Assembly (NCBI GenBank): GCA_902529115.1
Contig: CABZVB010000005.1
Coordinates: forward strand, 59,406-123,405
Direction of reading: 5' to 3'
DNA length: 64,000 nt
DNA from: an uncultured Balneola sp.
GTDB taxonomy: Bacteria > Bacteroidota > Rhodothermia > Balneolales > Balneolaceae
Below, piece by piece: positions 28,474-37,430 of the stretch. The translations under genes were made by a program, and so were the position numbers. Below the pieces are notes generated by a model, which worked only from the letters and a program-made list of their open reading frames with translations, was not told the DNA's origin and searched no databases. The first letter of the stretch is position 1, and every line of letters begins with the position of its first letter.

Positions 28474-29022
28474 ATGAGAATTCATGAAACTATGTTATTG
28501 GGCGTTAAAGTAATAGAATTAAAGGCCTATGAAGATGACCGTGGTTATTTTAAAGAAACATATCGTACTACTTGGTCTGATGATTTAGGACTAGTCAGTG
28601 ATTTTGTTCAAGATAACATTTCTAGGTCTTATCAAGGTACTATCAGGGGGCTGCATTATCAGAAGGAACAGCCTCAGGCTAAGCTAATTCAGTGTATTAG
28701 CGGCAGTATACTAGATGTTGCAGTTGATTTGAGAAAAAAATCCTCTACCTTTGGTCAGTATTATTCGGTAGTTTTAACCGAAAAGAATCACAAACAATTG
28801 TATATCCCTGAGGGATTTGCTCATGGTTTTTCTGTGTTAAGTGATCAAGCTATTGTCCATTATAAATGCTCCCGATTTCACGATAAGGCCTCTGAGCGTG
28901 GTATCCGCTGGGATGACCCACTAATTCACATTGACTGGGAAATAAGTAAACCCATACTATCTGAGAAAGATCGACATTTACCACTTTTTTCATCACTTAA
29001 AGAAGACGATATATTTTTATGA
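28474..29022 (+). CDS. rfbC: dTDP-4-dehydrorhamnose 3,5-epimerase
   Basis: A 182-residue RmlC cupin. DDRGYFKETYR near residue 21, SRSYQGTIRGLHYQKEQPQA near 50 with the active-site His, AVDLRKKSSTFGQYY near 88 and the IPEGFAHGFSVLSD stretch near 111 are all canonical. It epimerises C3 and C5 of the dTDP-4-keto sugar. Length is normal. Its stop overlaps the rfbB start by four bases (ATGA), fitting tight co-translation. Confidence 0.95.
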   Translation: MRIHETMLLGVKVIELKAYEDDRGYFKETYRTTWSDDLGLVSDFVQDNISRSYQGTIRGLHYQKEQPQAKLIQCISGSILDVAVDLRKKSSTFGQYYSVVLTEKNHKQLYIPEGFAHGFSVLSDQAIVHYKCSRFHDKASERGIRWDDPLIHIDWEISKPILSEKDRHLPLFSSLKEDDIFL

Positions 29023-30041
29023 AATTAATAATAACAGGTGGGGCTGGTTTCATTGGTTCAAGTTTAATACTTCACTTGTATGAGAAATATCCAAAGTGGA
29101 TTTTTTATAATATAGACAAACTAACCTATGCGTCGGACCGAAATTATTTAAATCCAATTAAGCATTCTGAGCGATATCACTTCAAAAAGCTTGATCTAAT
29201 TGATAAATTAGCGGTTCAAGACGTGGTAAAAAGCTTTAGACCTGATGCAGTAATACATTTAGCAGCTGAATCACATGTAGATAATTCTATTCAGGGGCCT
29301 GAACCATTTATACAATCCAACGTGGTGGGTACCTTTAACATTTTAGAAATATGCAGGCAGCTTTGGATGCAAGAACCGGAAGACTTCCCCAATGCACGTT
29401 TTCTACATGTCTCAACCGATGAAGTCTATGGAGAACTAGATGAGGATGGCTATTTTACAGAGCAGACTCCCTATGCTCCAAATTCACCTTATTCAGCTTC
29501 AAAAGCCGCTAGTGATTTTATTGTTCGTTCATATTTTCAAACGTATGGGATGAATGTAGTAACAACTAATTGTTCGAATAACTACGGGCCACATCAACAC
29601 GATGAGAAATTAATACCTACAGTAATTCGAAGTGCAATGCAGCTCAAAGAGATTCCTGTTTATGGAAAGGGTGAAAATGTTCGAGACTGGTTATTTGTTA
29701 CAGATCATTGTAGTGCCATTGAAGAGGTTTTTAAATCGGGTAAAGCTGGTGAAACTTACAATATTGGAGGGAATAATGAATGGAAAAATATCGAATTGGT
29801 TCACAAGATTTGTGATATCCTAAACAAACATATAGCCAAAGGGCCTCAGGGCGATTACAACAATCTGATTTCATTTGTTACAGACCGTTTAGGTCATGAT
29901 TTCCGGTATGCCATCGATGCATCAAAAATTAAGAATGAGTTGGGTTGGGAGCCCAATTCTGATTTCGATGGAATGTTAGAGGAAACGGTTTTGTGGTATA
30001 TAGACAAATATAAATCACTATTTAAAATCACTGAAAATTAG
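29019..30041 (+). CDS. rfbB: dTDP-glucose 4,6-dehydratase
   Basis: A 340-residue extended SDR of the RmlB type. GGAGFIGSSL at residues 7-16 binds NAD; HLAAESHVDNSI near 83, HVSTDEVYGEL near 130 (with the catalytic Asp-Glu pair) and the YSASK active-site motif near 159 are present; NCSNNYGPHQHDEKLIP near 187 is diagnostic. It converts dTDP-glucose to dTDP-4-keto-6-deoxyglucose. With the three preceding genes it gives the full route from glucose-1-phosphate to dTDP-L-rhamnose, presumably for O-antigen or other surface glycan. Confidence 0.95.
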   Translation: MKLIITGGAGFIGSSLILHLYEKYPKWIFYNIDKLTYASDRNYLNPIKHSERYHFKKLDLIDKLAVQDVVKSFRPDAVIHLAAESHVDNSIQGPEPFIQSNVVGTFNILEICRQLWMQEPEDFPNARFLHVSTDEVYGELDEDGYFTEQTPYAPNSPYSASKAASDFIVRSYFQTYGMNVVTTNCSNNYGPHQHDEKLIPTVIRSAMQLKEIPVYGKGENVRDWLFVTDHCSAIEEVFKSGKAGETYNIGGNNEWKNIELVHKICDILNKHIAKGPQGDYNNLISFVTDRLGHDFRYAIDASKIKNELGWEPNSDFDGMLEETVLWYIDKYKSLFKITEN

Positions 30042-30048
30042 TAAGAGT

Positions 30049-30516
30049 ATGTCTGAACGAAAATATTGGCTATGTAAGTCAGAGCCGGAAAATTATAATA
30101 TCGAGGAATTAGAAGCAGATAAGATAACTCCGTGGGATGGGGTTCGAAACTATGGGGCCCGAAATTACATGAGAGATGGAATGAGTATTGGAGATTTATG
30201 TTTCTTTTATCATTCGAATCAAAAACCACCAGCTATTGTAGGCATTATGGAAGTTTGTAGTGACGCTTATCCTGACGCCTTACAATTTGACCCAGAATCG
30301 AAGTATTTTGATGAAAAAAGTTCCGAAGCTGAACCTCGTTGGATAAATGTTGACATGCGATTTGTCGAAAAATTTACTCATCCAATAACACGTGATCAGC
30401 TTAAGGAAAAGAATGAATTAGCGTCAATGGAATTATTTCGATTGGGTAGGTATTCCATTACTATGGTAAGCAAAGAAGAGTGGGAAACAATACTGACTTT
30501 GAAGAACGGTTCTTAG
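30049..30516 (+). CDS. EVE domain protein
   Basis: A 155-residue protein consisting almost entirely of an EVE domain: it opens YWLCKSEPENYNIEEL, then WDGVRNYGARNYMRDGMSIGD, FYHSNQKPPAIVGIMEV and the closing LFRLGRYSITMVSKEEW. EVE domains belong to the PUA-like superfamily and bind modified bases in RNA or DNA. Stand-alone versions are common housekeeping-like genes of unclear role. It is seven bases downstream of rfbB and may be carried by that transcript. Confidence 0.9.
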   Translation: MSERKYWLCKSEPENYNIEELEADKITPWDGVRNYGARNYMRDGMSIGDLCFFYHSNQKPPAIVGIMEVCSDAYPDALQFDPESKYFDEKSSEAEPRWINVDMRFVEKFTHPITRDQLKEKNELASMELFRLGRYSITMVSKEEWETILTLKNGS

Positions 30517-30549
30517 TGGTTATTTTAGGCTGATTATAAATAACACATC

Positions 30550-31773
30550 ATGCCCAAAAAAGCTAAAGAACTACATCTCAGAACCAAAGGTGTTCTTCCC
30601 ATTCAAAAACTTAAATTATTAAGTGAGACGGGTGTTATTAGCAGTGATGATGCCCATCCAATCTTAGAGGATCAATACCAACCGAACTCAATTGATTTGC
30701 GTTTAGGTGATGTAGCTTACAGGGTTCGTAGCAGTTTTTTACCAGAGAATGAGACCGTTGAGCGAAAATTAGAACGGTTAGAACAGTACCATTTTTCATT
30801 GAAAGGTGGTGCGGTGCTAGAAGAGAATGCTGTTTATATTATTCCTTTATTAGAGCGGTTGAATCTCCCTAAGAGTCATTATGCGCATAGTAATGGTCCA
30901 AAGATTTCGGGAGAAGGTATAAATAATGGCGATACAATAAGATTATTTGCACAAGAGAATTTAAGTGCAAAAGCAAATCCAAAGAGTAGTACGGGGCGGT
31001 TAGATATATTTACCAGAGTTATTACCGATTATTCACATCGTTTTGAGGAAATTACTCCTGGTTATCAAGGGCCTTTATATGTTGAGGTTGTTCCGAAATC
31101 ATTCCCAATTAAGGTTAAAACAGGACAGCGATTAAATCAACTTCGTATTCGACATGGTTTTGAGGTACTCTCAGATCAGGATTTATTACGTATACATGAT
31201 CAGGAGCCTATATTGTTCGATGATACTAGTCAGGCCATGCCTTTAGAAACTCTAAAAGTAAATAAAGGTTTATTTATGAGTGTGCATCTGGAGGGTAAAG
31301 AAGGAGAGATTATTGGATACAAAGCCAAGAAGCACAGTAACTTCATAGATTATGAGAAAATAGGGCATTATCCAGTGAATGAATTCTGGGAACCTATTTT
31401 AGCTGGTACTGATTCGATGGTTATTTTAGAGCCGGAAAGTTTTTATATATTTGCTTCCAAAGAAAGAATACGGGTTCCAGCTAAGCTAGCTTGTGAGATG
31501 ATGGCATATGATACTGGATCGGGTGAATTGAGAACACATTATGCTGGTTTTTTTGATAGTGGTTTTGGGGGATCCGTAGAGGATGGGGGTGCTCGTGCTG
31601 TCCTTGAAGTTCGCTCCCATGATGTTCCATTTTTAATTGAAGACGGTCAAACACTTTTTAGCATGCAATTCGAGCCCAATTCAGAACAACCTAATATGAT
31701 GTATGGTCTTGAGATAAAGAGTAATTACCAGGGGCAGGATTTAAAGTTAGGAAAGCATTTTAAAAAATCATGA
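30550..31773 (+). CDS. Double-domain 2'-deoxycytidine 5'-triphosphate deaminase
   Basis: A 407-residue protein of the long dCTP-deaminase family, about twice the length of ordinary Dcd (~190). The first half has QPNSIDLRLGDVAYRVRS near residue 46, a SSTGRLDIFTRVITDYSH motif near 144 and the strand LRIRHGF near 197. The second half repeats the fold: MVILEPESFYIFASKERIR near 291, ELRTHYAGFFDSGFGG near 328 and a closing VPFLIEDGQTLFSMQFE. The family supplies dUTP for dTMP synthesis. The stop overlaps the rsmE start by four bases. Confidence 0.85.
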   Translation: MPKKAKELHLRTKGVLPIQKLKLLSETGVISSDDAHPILEDQYQPNSIDLRLGDVAYRVRSSFLPENETVERKLERLEQYHFSLKGGAVLEENAVYIIPLLERLNLPKSHYAHSNGPKISGEGINNGDTIRLFAQENLSAKANPKSSTGRLDIFTRVITDYSHRFEEITPGYQGPLYVEVVPKSFPIKVKTGQRLNQLRIRHGFEVLSDQDLLRIHDQEPILFDDTSQAMPLETLKVNKGLFMSVHLEGKEGEIIGYKAKKHSNFIDYEKIGHYPVNEFWEPILAGTDSMVILEPESFYIFASKERIRVPAKLACEMMAYDTGSGELRTHYAGFFDSGFGGSVEDGGARAVLEVRSHDVPFLIEDGQTLFSMQFEPNSEQPNMMYGLEIKSNYQGQDLKLGKHFKKS

Positions 31774-32495
31774 ACGTACAATTCTACGTTCATCCATCTC
31801 ATGTAGTATCAAATACGGTGAGACTGCAGGAGTCTGAGTGTTTGCATGCTACCCAAGTACTCCGGCTAAGAGTAGGAGACCGATGTATCGCCACAGATGG
31901 ATGTGGTCATCGCTTCGAATTAGAACTAGTATCCATAACAAGAAAAGAGGCGCAGGCCGTAATATTGCATACAGATAGTTTCCAAAAGTCATCTGTATTG
32001 CGTGGGGTAGCCTTGGGTAGCTTATACAAGAAAGATCGTATTGAATGGGCTTTGGAAAAAGCAGTAGAACTTGGAGTGGACTATTTTTATATATACCAAG
32101 CAGACAATTCGGAGCGTGCTAGATGGAAAAAATCACGATTAGAACAAATTATACTCAGTGCTAGTAAGCAATCCAAGCGTACTTGGTTTCCTGAACTCAT
32201 ACTTGCTGATAATCTCCAGCAAGTTAAACTAGAGGCTGTAAAAAGATCTGAGGGAAAGGAATTGAATCTATGGGCCGCACATGAATCAGTTACATCCAGT
32301 GAAAGACTACCAAAAAAATTATTGGAGGGATGCAATTTGTTTTTTATTGGTCCTGAAGGCGGATTCAGCGCTAATGAGTTAAGTTGGTTTAAGCAAGAGA
32401 GAATCCCACAAATATTATTAGGTGATGAATTGGCAGACGGGAGTGTTTTACGTGCAGAAACAGCTTTGGTAACTATCTTAGCAAAATATTATTAG
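31770..32495 (+). CDS. rsmE: 16S rRNA (uracil(1498)-N(3))-methyltransferase
   Basis: A 241-residue SPOUT methyltransferase. The N-terminal PUA-like part has CLHATQVLRLRVGDRCIATDG. The knot region carries SLYKKDRIEWALEKAVELGV, SKQSKRTW and FIGPEGGFSANE near residue 192, ending LGDELADGSVLRAETA, the SAM-binding loop typical of RsmE. It methylates U1498 of 16S rRNA. It is translationally coupled to the dCTP deaminase gene by an ATGA overlap and ends the plus-strand run. Confidence 0.94.
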   Translation: MNVQFYVHPSHVVSNTVRLQESECLHATQVLRLRVGDRCIATDGCGHRFELELVSITRKEAQAVILHTDSFQKSSVLRGVALGSLYKKDRIEWALEKAVELGVDYFYIYQADNSERARWKKSRLEQIILSASKQSKRTWFPELILADNLQQVKLEAVKRSEGKELNLWAAHESVTSSERLPKKLLEGCNLFFIGPEGGFSANELSWFKQERIPQILLGDELADGSVLRAETALVTILAKYY

Positions 32496-32557
32496 ACATA
32501 GAGACATTTTCATTTATCTTGTATAATACTTGCTTCATACATGTCTATCATATTTGT

Positions 32558-33868
32558 TTAACTGATAGTTTCATATAAATCATTTTGTTCAACTGTTGCC
32601 TTGAAATCTTGAGCAGAGTTATCTGGTATTTGATCCAAGTCCTCAAAATAATTTTCTTCTGTTTGTAACTGCTTAGAGTTAGCAATATAGTTCTTGTCAA
32701 ACTGGGTAAAAAATGGTGGATGCACTGTCAATGCTCGTAAAAATGGAGGATAGTAACAACTTGCTAGCACCATCAAGTCTTCGATAAAATTAGTTTCTTC
32801 AGATAAAAACTTGAAAATACGGTCTAGAGGACTGTTTTTAAATAAGCTACGAAATATTTTGCGACTATCCGGCACATTTGTCGCTAGGACACGCAGCAAT
32901 AAAAGGTCATAATATCTGAATCTGTAAGATGATGCTTTTGGAATCGGAGGCTTTAAACCCTTTGCAAGTGCTTGGGCACATTTTTTAGAATATTTATGAA
33001 CTCGGCTAAAGGTGTATCCTGTACTTGGTTTAGTAAAGCCACCAACAGTACCTATATTCATAATTCGCGACGAATAAATTGGTGTATGAGGTCGATCATC
33101 CATTGGAATTTCACCATACTCTTTTCTTTTGATGATATAATTTTCCTTAGTTAAGTTATATTTATCTTTGAGATATGTGCATATTTTTTTCTTGTAGTGC
33201 TTCTTTTTCAGTGGTTTAGCTGAAAAAATAGTGTATTCTACCAACGCCTTATTTTTATTGAATGGCAATGTATACATGAATGCAAAACCATCATTAAAGT
33301 CACTGTCCACATCCATTATAGTGAATGTTTTTTTATCAAATATGTTGTTGTCTGCTTCGATTTCAACACCCAAGAAATGTTGAATCAACGGGTATTTTCG
33401 AGTACTAGCATCGTAACTGCTAGGCATAATAATACTTTGAAAAATATTATTAGCTAAATAAGTATTATTATCTTTTGTAATAAGGACGGCTTTAGAAGCG
33501 TTGGATGAAAAATCTAATATATCTTCTTCAAGTAGATGAACATTTGGCGCTTTTTGAAGGGTTTTTAGGATAGTCTCTTTGAAATCACTTTCCTTTACAC
33601 AGAAGTAAAGATGGTCCTTTAGAGATAATTTAGAGCTAAAATCTAGAGCAGAAAAGTAAGTATCTTTCCAAGTGCGATGGGCAATGTCTGCAAAGGGATG
33701 ATCTTTTTTACCCCAAAAACACCATGTTTTGTGATTAGTTGGTGCAAAAGATTTATCAATAAGTAAAATTTGACCAGAATATTTTTCTTTAATTAAATAC
33801 CAAGCAAGGCTCAAACCCGAAAGGCCTGCACCAGCGATAATAATGTCATATATTTTCGACTTATTCAT
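32558..33868 (-). CDS. crtY: Lycopene beta-cyclase
   Basis: A 436-residue FAD-type lycopene cyclase. The N-terminal dinucleotide motif is DIIIAGAGLSGLSLAWYLI (residues ~8-26), NHKTWCFWGK is near 45, and MNIGTVGGFTKPSTGYTFSR near 269 is highly characteristic of CrtY/CrtL enzymes. It closes both ends of lycopene to give beta-carotene, the precursor of retinal and hydroxylated carotenoids. No other carotenoid or rhodopsin gene is in the window. The gene is Lys/Phe-rich and looks AT-richer than its neighbours. Confidence 0.9.
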   Translation of the reverse strand: MNKSKIYDIIIAGAGLSGLSLAWYLIKEKYSGQILLIDKSFAPTNHKTWCFWGKKDHPFADIAHRTWKDTYFSALDFSSKLSLKDHLYFCVKESDFKETILKTLQKAPNVHLLEEDILDFSSNASKAVLITKDNNTYLANNIFQSIIMPSSYDASTRKYPLIQHFLGVEIEADNNIFDKKTFTIMDVDSDFNDGFAFMYTLPFNKNKALVEYTIFSAKPLKKKHYKKKICTYLKDKYNLTKENYIIKRKEYGEIPMDDRPHTPIYSSRIMNIGTVGGFTKPSTGYTFSRVHKYSKKCAQALAKGLKPPIPKASSYRFRYYDLLLLRVLATNVPDSRKIFRSLFKNSPLDRIFKFLSEETNFIEDLMVLASCYYPPFLRALTVHPPFFTQFDKNYIANSKQLQTEENYFEDLDQIPDNSAQDFKATVEQNDLYETIS

Positions 33869-33996
33869 AGAAAGTCAAAATACTTATTTTTAAATATGAT
33901 TAAACGAGCAATGTAATCTTTTGTTTGTTTAATTGTGTCTAAAATATCCACAAACTCTAAAAATAAAACAAAACATTATTGTTTATTAATACAGTT

Positions 33997-35025
33997 ATGA
34001 AAGTAATAGACCTGCGAAGCGATACCGTTACCAAACCAACACAGCAAATGAAAAAGACTATGTTAGAGGCAGAGGTCGGAGATGACGTGTTTGGAGAAGA
34101 TGAGCTGACAAACAAATTTCAATTTAAAATGGCCACTCTTTTTGGCATGGAGGCAGGTTTATATGTACCAAGTGGAACTATGAGTAATCAGTTAGCCTTA
34201 AAAGTACTAACTCAGCCCTCTAATGAGGTATTAATTGAAAGTAAAGGCCATATGCTTCAGTATGAAACCGGTGGAGCCTCTTTCTTATCAGCAGTACAGC
34301 TTTTTCCCCTTCACGGTAATTCAGGAAAATTAAATGCTGCCCAAATAACTTCAGCCGTCAGAGGTACATACGACTGGGAACCTGAAACCAAAGTTGTATG
34401 TGTTGAACACAGCACGAATAAGGGAGGCGGAACAGTATATTCGTTAGATGAACTTAGATCTATAAAACATGAGTGTCAACGGCATAAATTATACCTGCAT
34501 GTGGACGGTGCCCGTATTTGGAATGCGATGGTGGCTACAGGACAAAAACCTCATGAAATAGGGCAATTAGCCGATACTCTTTCGATTTGTTTTAGTAAAG
34601 GTCTAGGAGCTCCAGTAGGGTCTATGTTACTTTCTTCAAGTAAGAATATAGCCAAAGCTAGAAGATTCCGTAAGATGTGGGGAGGGGGTATGAGGCAAAT
34701 AGGCTTATTAACTGCCGCGGCTGACTATGCAGTTCAGCATCACTGGCCCAAGCTGGCTATGGATCATAAGCATGCCAAAGCATTTGCTAAGGCAGTTAAT
34801 GAAACAGGCACACTTAGCGTTGATTTAGATAGCGTACAAACCAATATTATACTTTTTGATACAGGAGCAAAAACGGCTTTGGAAGTCCTTGATATTTTTG
34901 GGCAACAGGGAATAAAAATGGTCTCTTTTGGTCCATCAACAGTTCGTGCCACCTTTCATTTTCAGATAGAAGAATCAGATGTAGACAGGCTGATAAAAAT
35001 AACCAAAAGCTGTTTTAATTTTTAA
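33997..35025 (+). CDS. Low-specificity threonine aldolase
   Basis: A PLP enzyme of 342 residues from the ATG at 33997; an upstream TTG at 33979 is open but less likely, since family proteins start at IDLRSDTVTKPT. GDDVFGEDE near residue 29, a PSGTMSNQLAL motif near 58 and the PLP-binding Lys in CFSKGLGAPVGSML near 200 are diagnostic, with HVDGARIWNA before it. It cleaves L-threonine or allo-threonine to glycine and acetaldehyde. Stereospecificity cannot be read from sequence. It is divergent from crtY. Confidence 0.92.
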   Translation: MKVIDLRSDTVTKPTQQMKKTMLEAEVGDDVFGEDELTNKFQFKMATLFGMEAGLYVPSGTMSNQLALKVLTQPSNEVLIESKGHMLQYETGGASFLSAVQLFPLHGNSGKLNAAQITSAVRGTYDWEPETKVVCVEHSTNKGGGTVYSLDELRSIKHECQRHKLYLHVDGARIWNAMVATGQKPHEIGQLADTLSICFSKGLGAPVGSMLLSSSKNIAKARRFRKMWGGGMRQIGLLTAAADYAVQHHWPKLAMDHKHAKAFAKAVNETGTLSVDLDSVQTNIILFDTGAKTALEVLDIFGQQGIKMVSFGPSTVRATFHFQIEESDVDRLIKITKSCFNF

Positions 35026-35070
35026 AGAGTTAATTTAATAGAGACTGATGTATCCCTAAATAGAAAAAAA

Positions 35071-36309
35071 CTAAAATTGTTCGAGCAAAATGTCTAATTT
35101 TTCTACCGACACATCGATTAATTCTTGGGAAATAGTTAAGGGAGGTACAATTCGGAGAGCATTACCTCCAGCTGCATTACTAAGAACCCCTAATTCAGCC
35201 CATTTATCTACGATAGGTCGAGTTGGTTGATCAAATTCTACCCCAATCATGAGTCCCAATCCACGCACATCAGTAATACATGAGTGTTTATCAGACAAGA
35301 ATCTGAATCTAGACATAAAGTAGGATCCAAGTTTTTTTGCCCTTTTTAGGAGTTCTTCATCTTCAATAATTGCTAACACTTCCAGAGCAATTGAACAGGC
35401 AAATGGATTTCCACCAAAAGTGGTTCCATGATCACCAAAACTGAATGTGTCTGCTACCTGTTCACTGGTCATCATTGCTCCAATTGGTATACCGCCTGCT
35501 AGTGCTTTGGCGATGGCTACCATGTCTGGCTGTATGTCGAAATGTTCATAGGCCCACATTTTACCAGTTCGTCCAACTCCCGTCTGAACCTCGTCTACTA
35601 TGAGTAAAATATTATTTTTTTTACAGAGTCGATTCAAATCCTGTGCGAAAGCATACTCTACGGGATGAACTCCACTATTACCTTGGATTAATTCCAAAGC
35701 GATACCTACGGTATCATCATCTATATGTTTAATTACATCTTCAATCTGATTAAACCTAGCCTGATCAAACCCGCTAGGAAGTGGTGCGTAACCGTTATGA
35801 TATTTTGTTGAGCTCATCGTAAGAGTACTCAGAGTTCTACCATGAAAGCTATTACTTAATGATAAAATAGAACCTTTTTTTCCTTGGCTATGCCCCCATT
35901 TTCTTGCCAGTTTAAGACAGCTTTCCATGGCCTCTGCTCCAGAATTGCAAAAGAAAACACGTTCTAAACCAGTAATTTCGGCGAGTTTTTTTGCAAGTTG
36001 AGACTGAGGCTCTGAATAATAGAAATTTGAAAAGTGGAGAGGAGAAATAGCTGCATTCTGTATAGCTTTTATCACCCTTGGATGAGTATGGCCTACATTA
36101 TTAACTGCAATCCCAGCCAATAAGTCAATATACATTTTACCTTCACTGTCCCAAACTTTAGCACCATGTCCTCGAGTAATCGTAATAGGAAAACGATTAT
36201 AGACTTGTATATGGTGTTTGTGCTCAAGGACTTGGGCAATGTCTGTTTGAGTTTTTATCGAAGGATCAGGTTCTATATTGTTTGAGCGTATATTGTTTGA
36301 AATTAACAA
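35071..36309 (-). CDS. argD: ArgD-type class III aminotransferase (acetylornithine aminotransferase)
   Basis: A 412-residue PLP aminotransferase. Features are GHGAKVWDSEGKMYIDLLAG near residue 48, FFCNSGAEAMESCLKLARK near 119, SLSNSFHGRTLSTLTMS near 149, VDEVQTGVGRTG near 239 and the PLP Lys in AIAKALAGGIPIGAM near 269. The overall pattern fits acetylornithine aminotransferase (ArgD), though ornithine or succinylornithine substrates are possible. The first usable codon at 36309 is TTG; no in-frame ATG lies before the conserved region, so the exact start is uncertain. Confidence 0.85.
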   Translation of the reverse strand: MLISNNIRSNNIEPDPSIKTQTDIAQVLEHKHHIQVYNRFPITITRGHGAKVWDSEGKMYIDLLAGIAVNNVGHTHPRVIKAIQNAAISPLHFSNFYYSEPQSQLAKKLAEITGLERVFFCNSGAEAMESCLKLARKWGHSQGKKGSILSLSNSFHGRTLSTLTMSSTKYHNGYAPLPSGFDQARFNQIEDVIKHIDDDTVGIALELIQGNSGVHPVEYAFAQDLNRLCKKNNILLIVDEVQTGVGRTGKMWAYEHFDIQPDMVAIAKALAGGIPIGAMMTSEQVADTFSFGDHGTTFGGNPFACSIALEVLAIIEDEELLKRAKKLGSYFMSRFRFLSDKHSCITDVRGLGLMIGVEFDQPTRPIVDKWAELGVLSNAAGGNALRIVPPLTISQELIDVSVEKLDILLEQF

Positions 36310-36593
36310 GGCCTGTGAATTACAAATAGTAAGTGTTATGTAAAGTTAGGGCTTTATGAATAGTTTAGCTAAAATAATCAAAGAGTAAAACCTTTAGATA
36401 ATTAAATTTTGACTCTCCATTAAAAATATATGTTGACTAAGTTTTCATCTGTTGAAAAAATGAACGTTCCATTCCACTTAAATTTGCAGTATTATTGTCG
36501 CAAAGCATTTAAGCATTAATTGTCATTATAAAAGGTAGTAGATTATTTAATTCTACCCCACTCATATTCAATATCTAATCATTACTTATTACT

Positions 36594-37382
36594 ATGACAG
36601 ATCTAAATACCTTGGTCCAAGCAGCCGAAGAAATTGCAAAAATTGGAGGTGCTCATACTCTCAATTATTTTAAAAAAAAAATAGAGGTTATTTCAAAAGC
36701 GGATGATTCTCCTGTCACTATTGCAGATAGGGAAACCGAAATGCTGATTAGAAAAGAAATTGAAAAAAGATTTCCCAATCATGGTATTATTGGAGAAGAG
36801 TATGGTATAACTCGTCCAGACGCAGCTATACAATGGGTATTAGATCCTATTGATGGAACAAAATCATTTATTCATGGGGTTCCTTTCTATACTACTTTAA
36901 TAGGTATAATGATCGATAAAGAGCCTATAATAGGGGTTATTAACGCTCCTGCTCTAGATGAATGCTGTGTAGCCGGTAAAGGTTTAGGGGCTTATTTCAA
37001 TAGGAAACCCTGTTCGGTGAGAGAAACAAGAGAAATGAGTGAGGCTACATTACTTGTGACAGAAATAAAAAGGTTCCAGGATGTTGGTAAAGAAGACGAA
37101 TTTCAGGAGTTAATGGCTAAAACAAAACTTCATAGGACATGGGGTGATGCCTATGGACATATGATGGTGGCCATTGGAAGAGCGGATATTATGTTTGATC
37201 CGGTACTTAATCTATGGGATGCTGCGGCTTTATTACCCGTTGTCAAAGAAGCAGGGGGGGTATTTAGTGATGTTCACGGAGTAGAAACTATCCACTCTGG
37301 AAATGGCTATTCCACCAATCCGCACCTTCACCAAGAATTAAAAGCTTTATTTGCACGTCATCGAACTCAAAAAGGAGAATAA
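36594..37382 (+). CDS. Inositol-monophosphatase family phosphatase, HisN-like
   Basis: A 262-residue lithium-sensitive phosphatase family member. Metal ligands are in IIGEEYG (Glu, near residue 65) and WVLDPIDGTKSF near 81, with LNLWDAAALLPVVKEAGG near 205. The close match of DPIDGTKSFIHGVPFYTTL to histidinol-phosphatase HisN suggests the penultimate step of histidine synthesis, but inositol-1-phosphatase activity is an alternative. The coding sequence contains a ten-A run (36672-36681) and a seven-G run (37254-37260). Confidence 0.85.
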   Translation: MTDLNTLVQAAEEIAKIGGAHTLNYFKKKIEVISKADDSPVTIADRETEMLIRKEIEKRFPNHGIIGEEYGITRPDAAIQWVLDPIDGTKSFIHGVPFYTTLIGIMIDKEPIIGVINAPALDECCVAGKGLGAYFNRKPCSVRETREMSEATLLVTEIKRFQDVGKEDEFQELMAKTKLHRTWGDAYGHMMVAIGRADIMFDPVLNLWDAAALLPVVKEAGGVFSDVHGVETIHSGNGYSTNPHLHQELKALFARHRTQKGE

Positions 37383-37430
37383 TTTTTATAGGACAAAGGC
37401 TTGTTTTATATCATCAACATATGGGATGAT

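Noticed and set aside
32493..32547. TAGACAT and ATGTCTA as a terminator between rsmE and crtY
   Set aside because: The arms are seven bases, AT-rich and 41 bases apart, with no adjacent T run; chance is likely.
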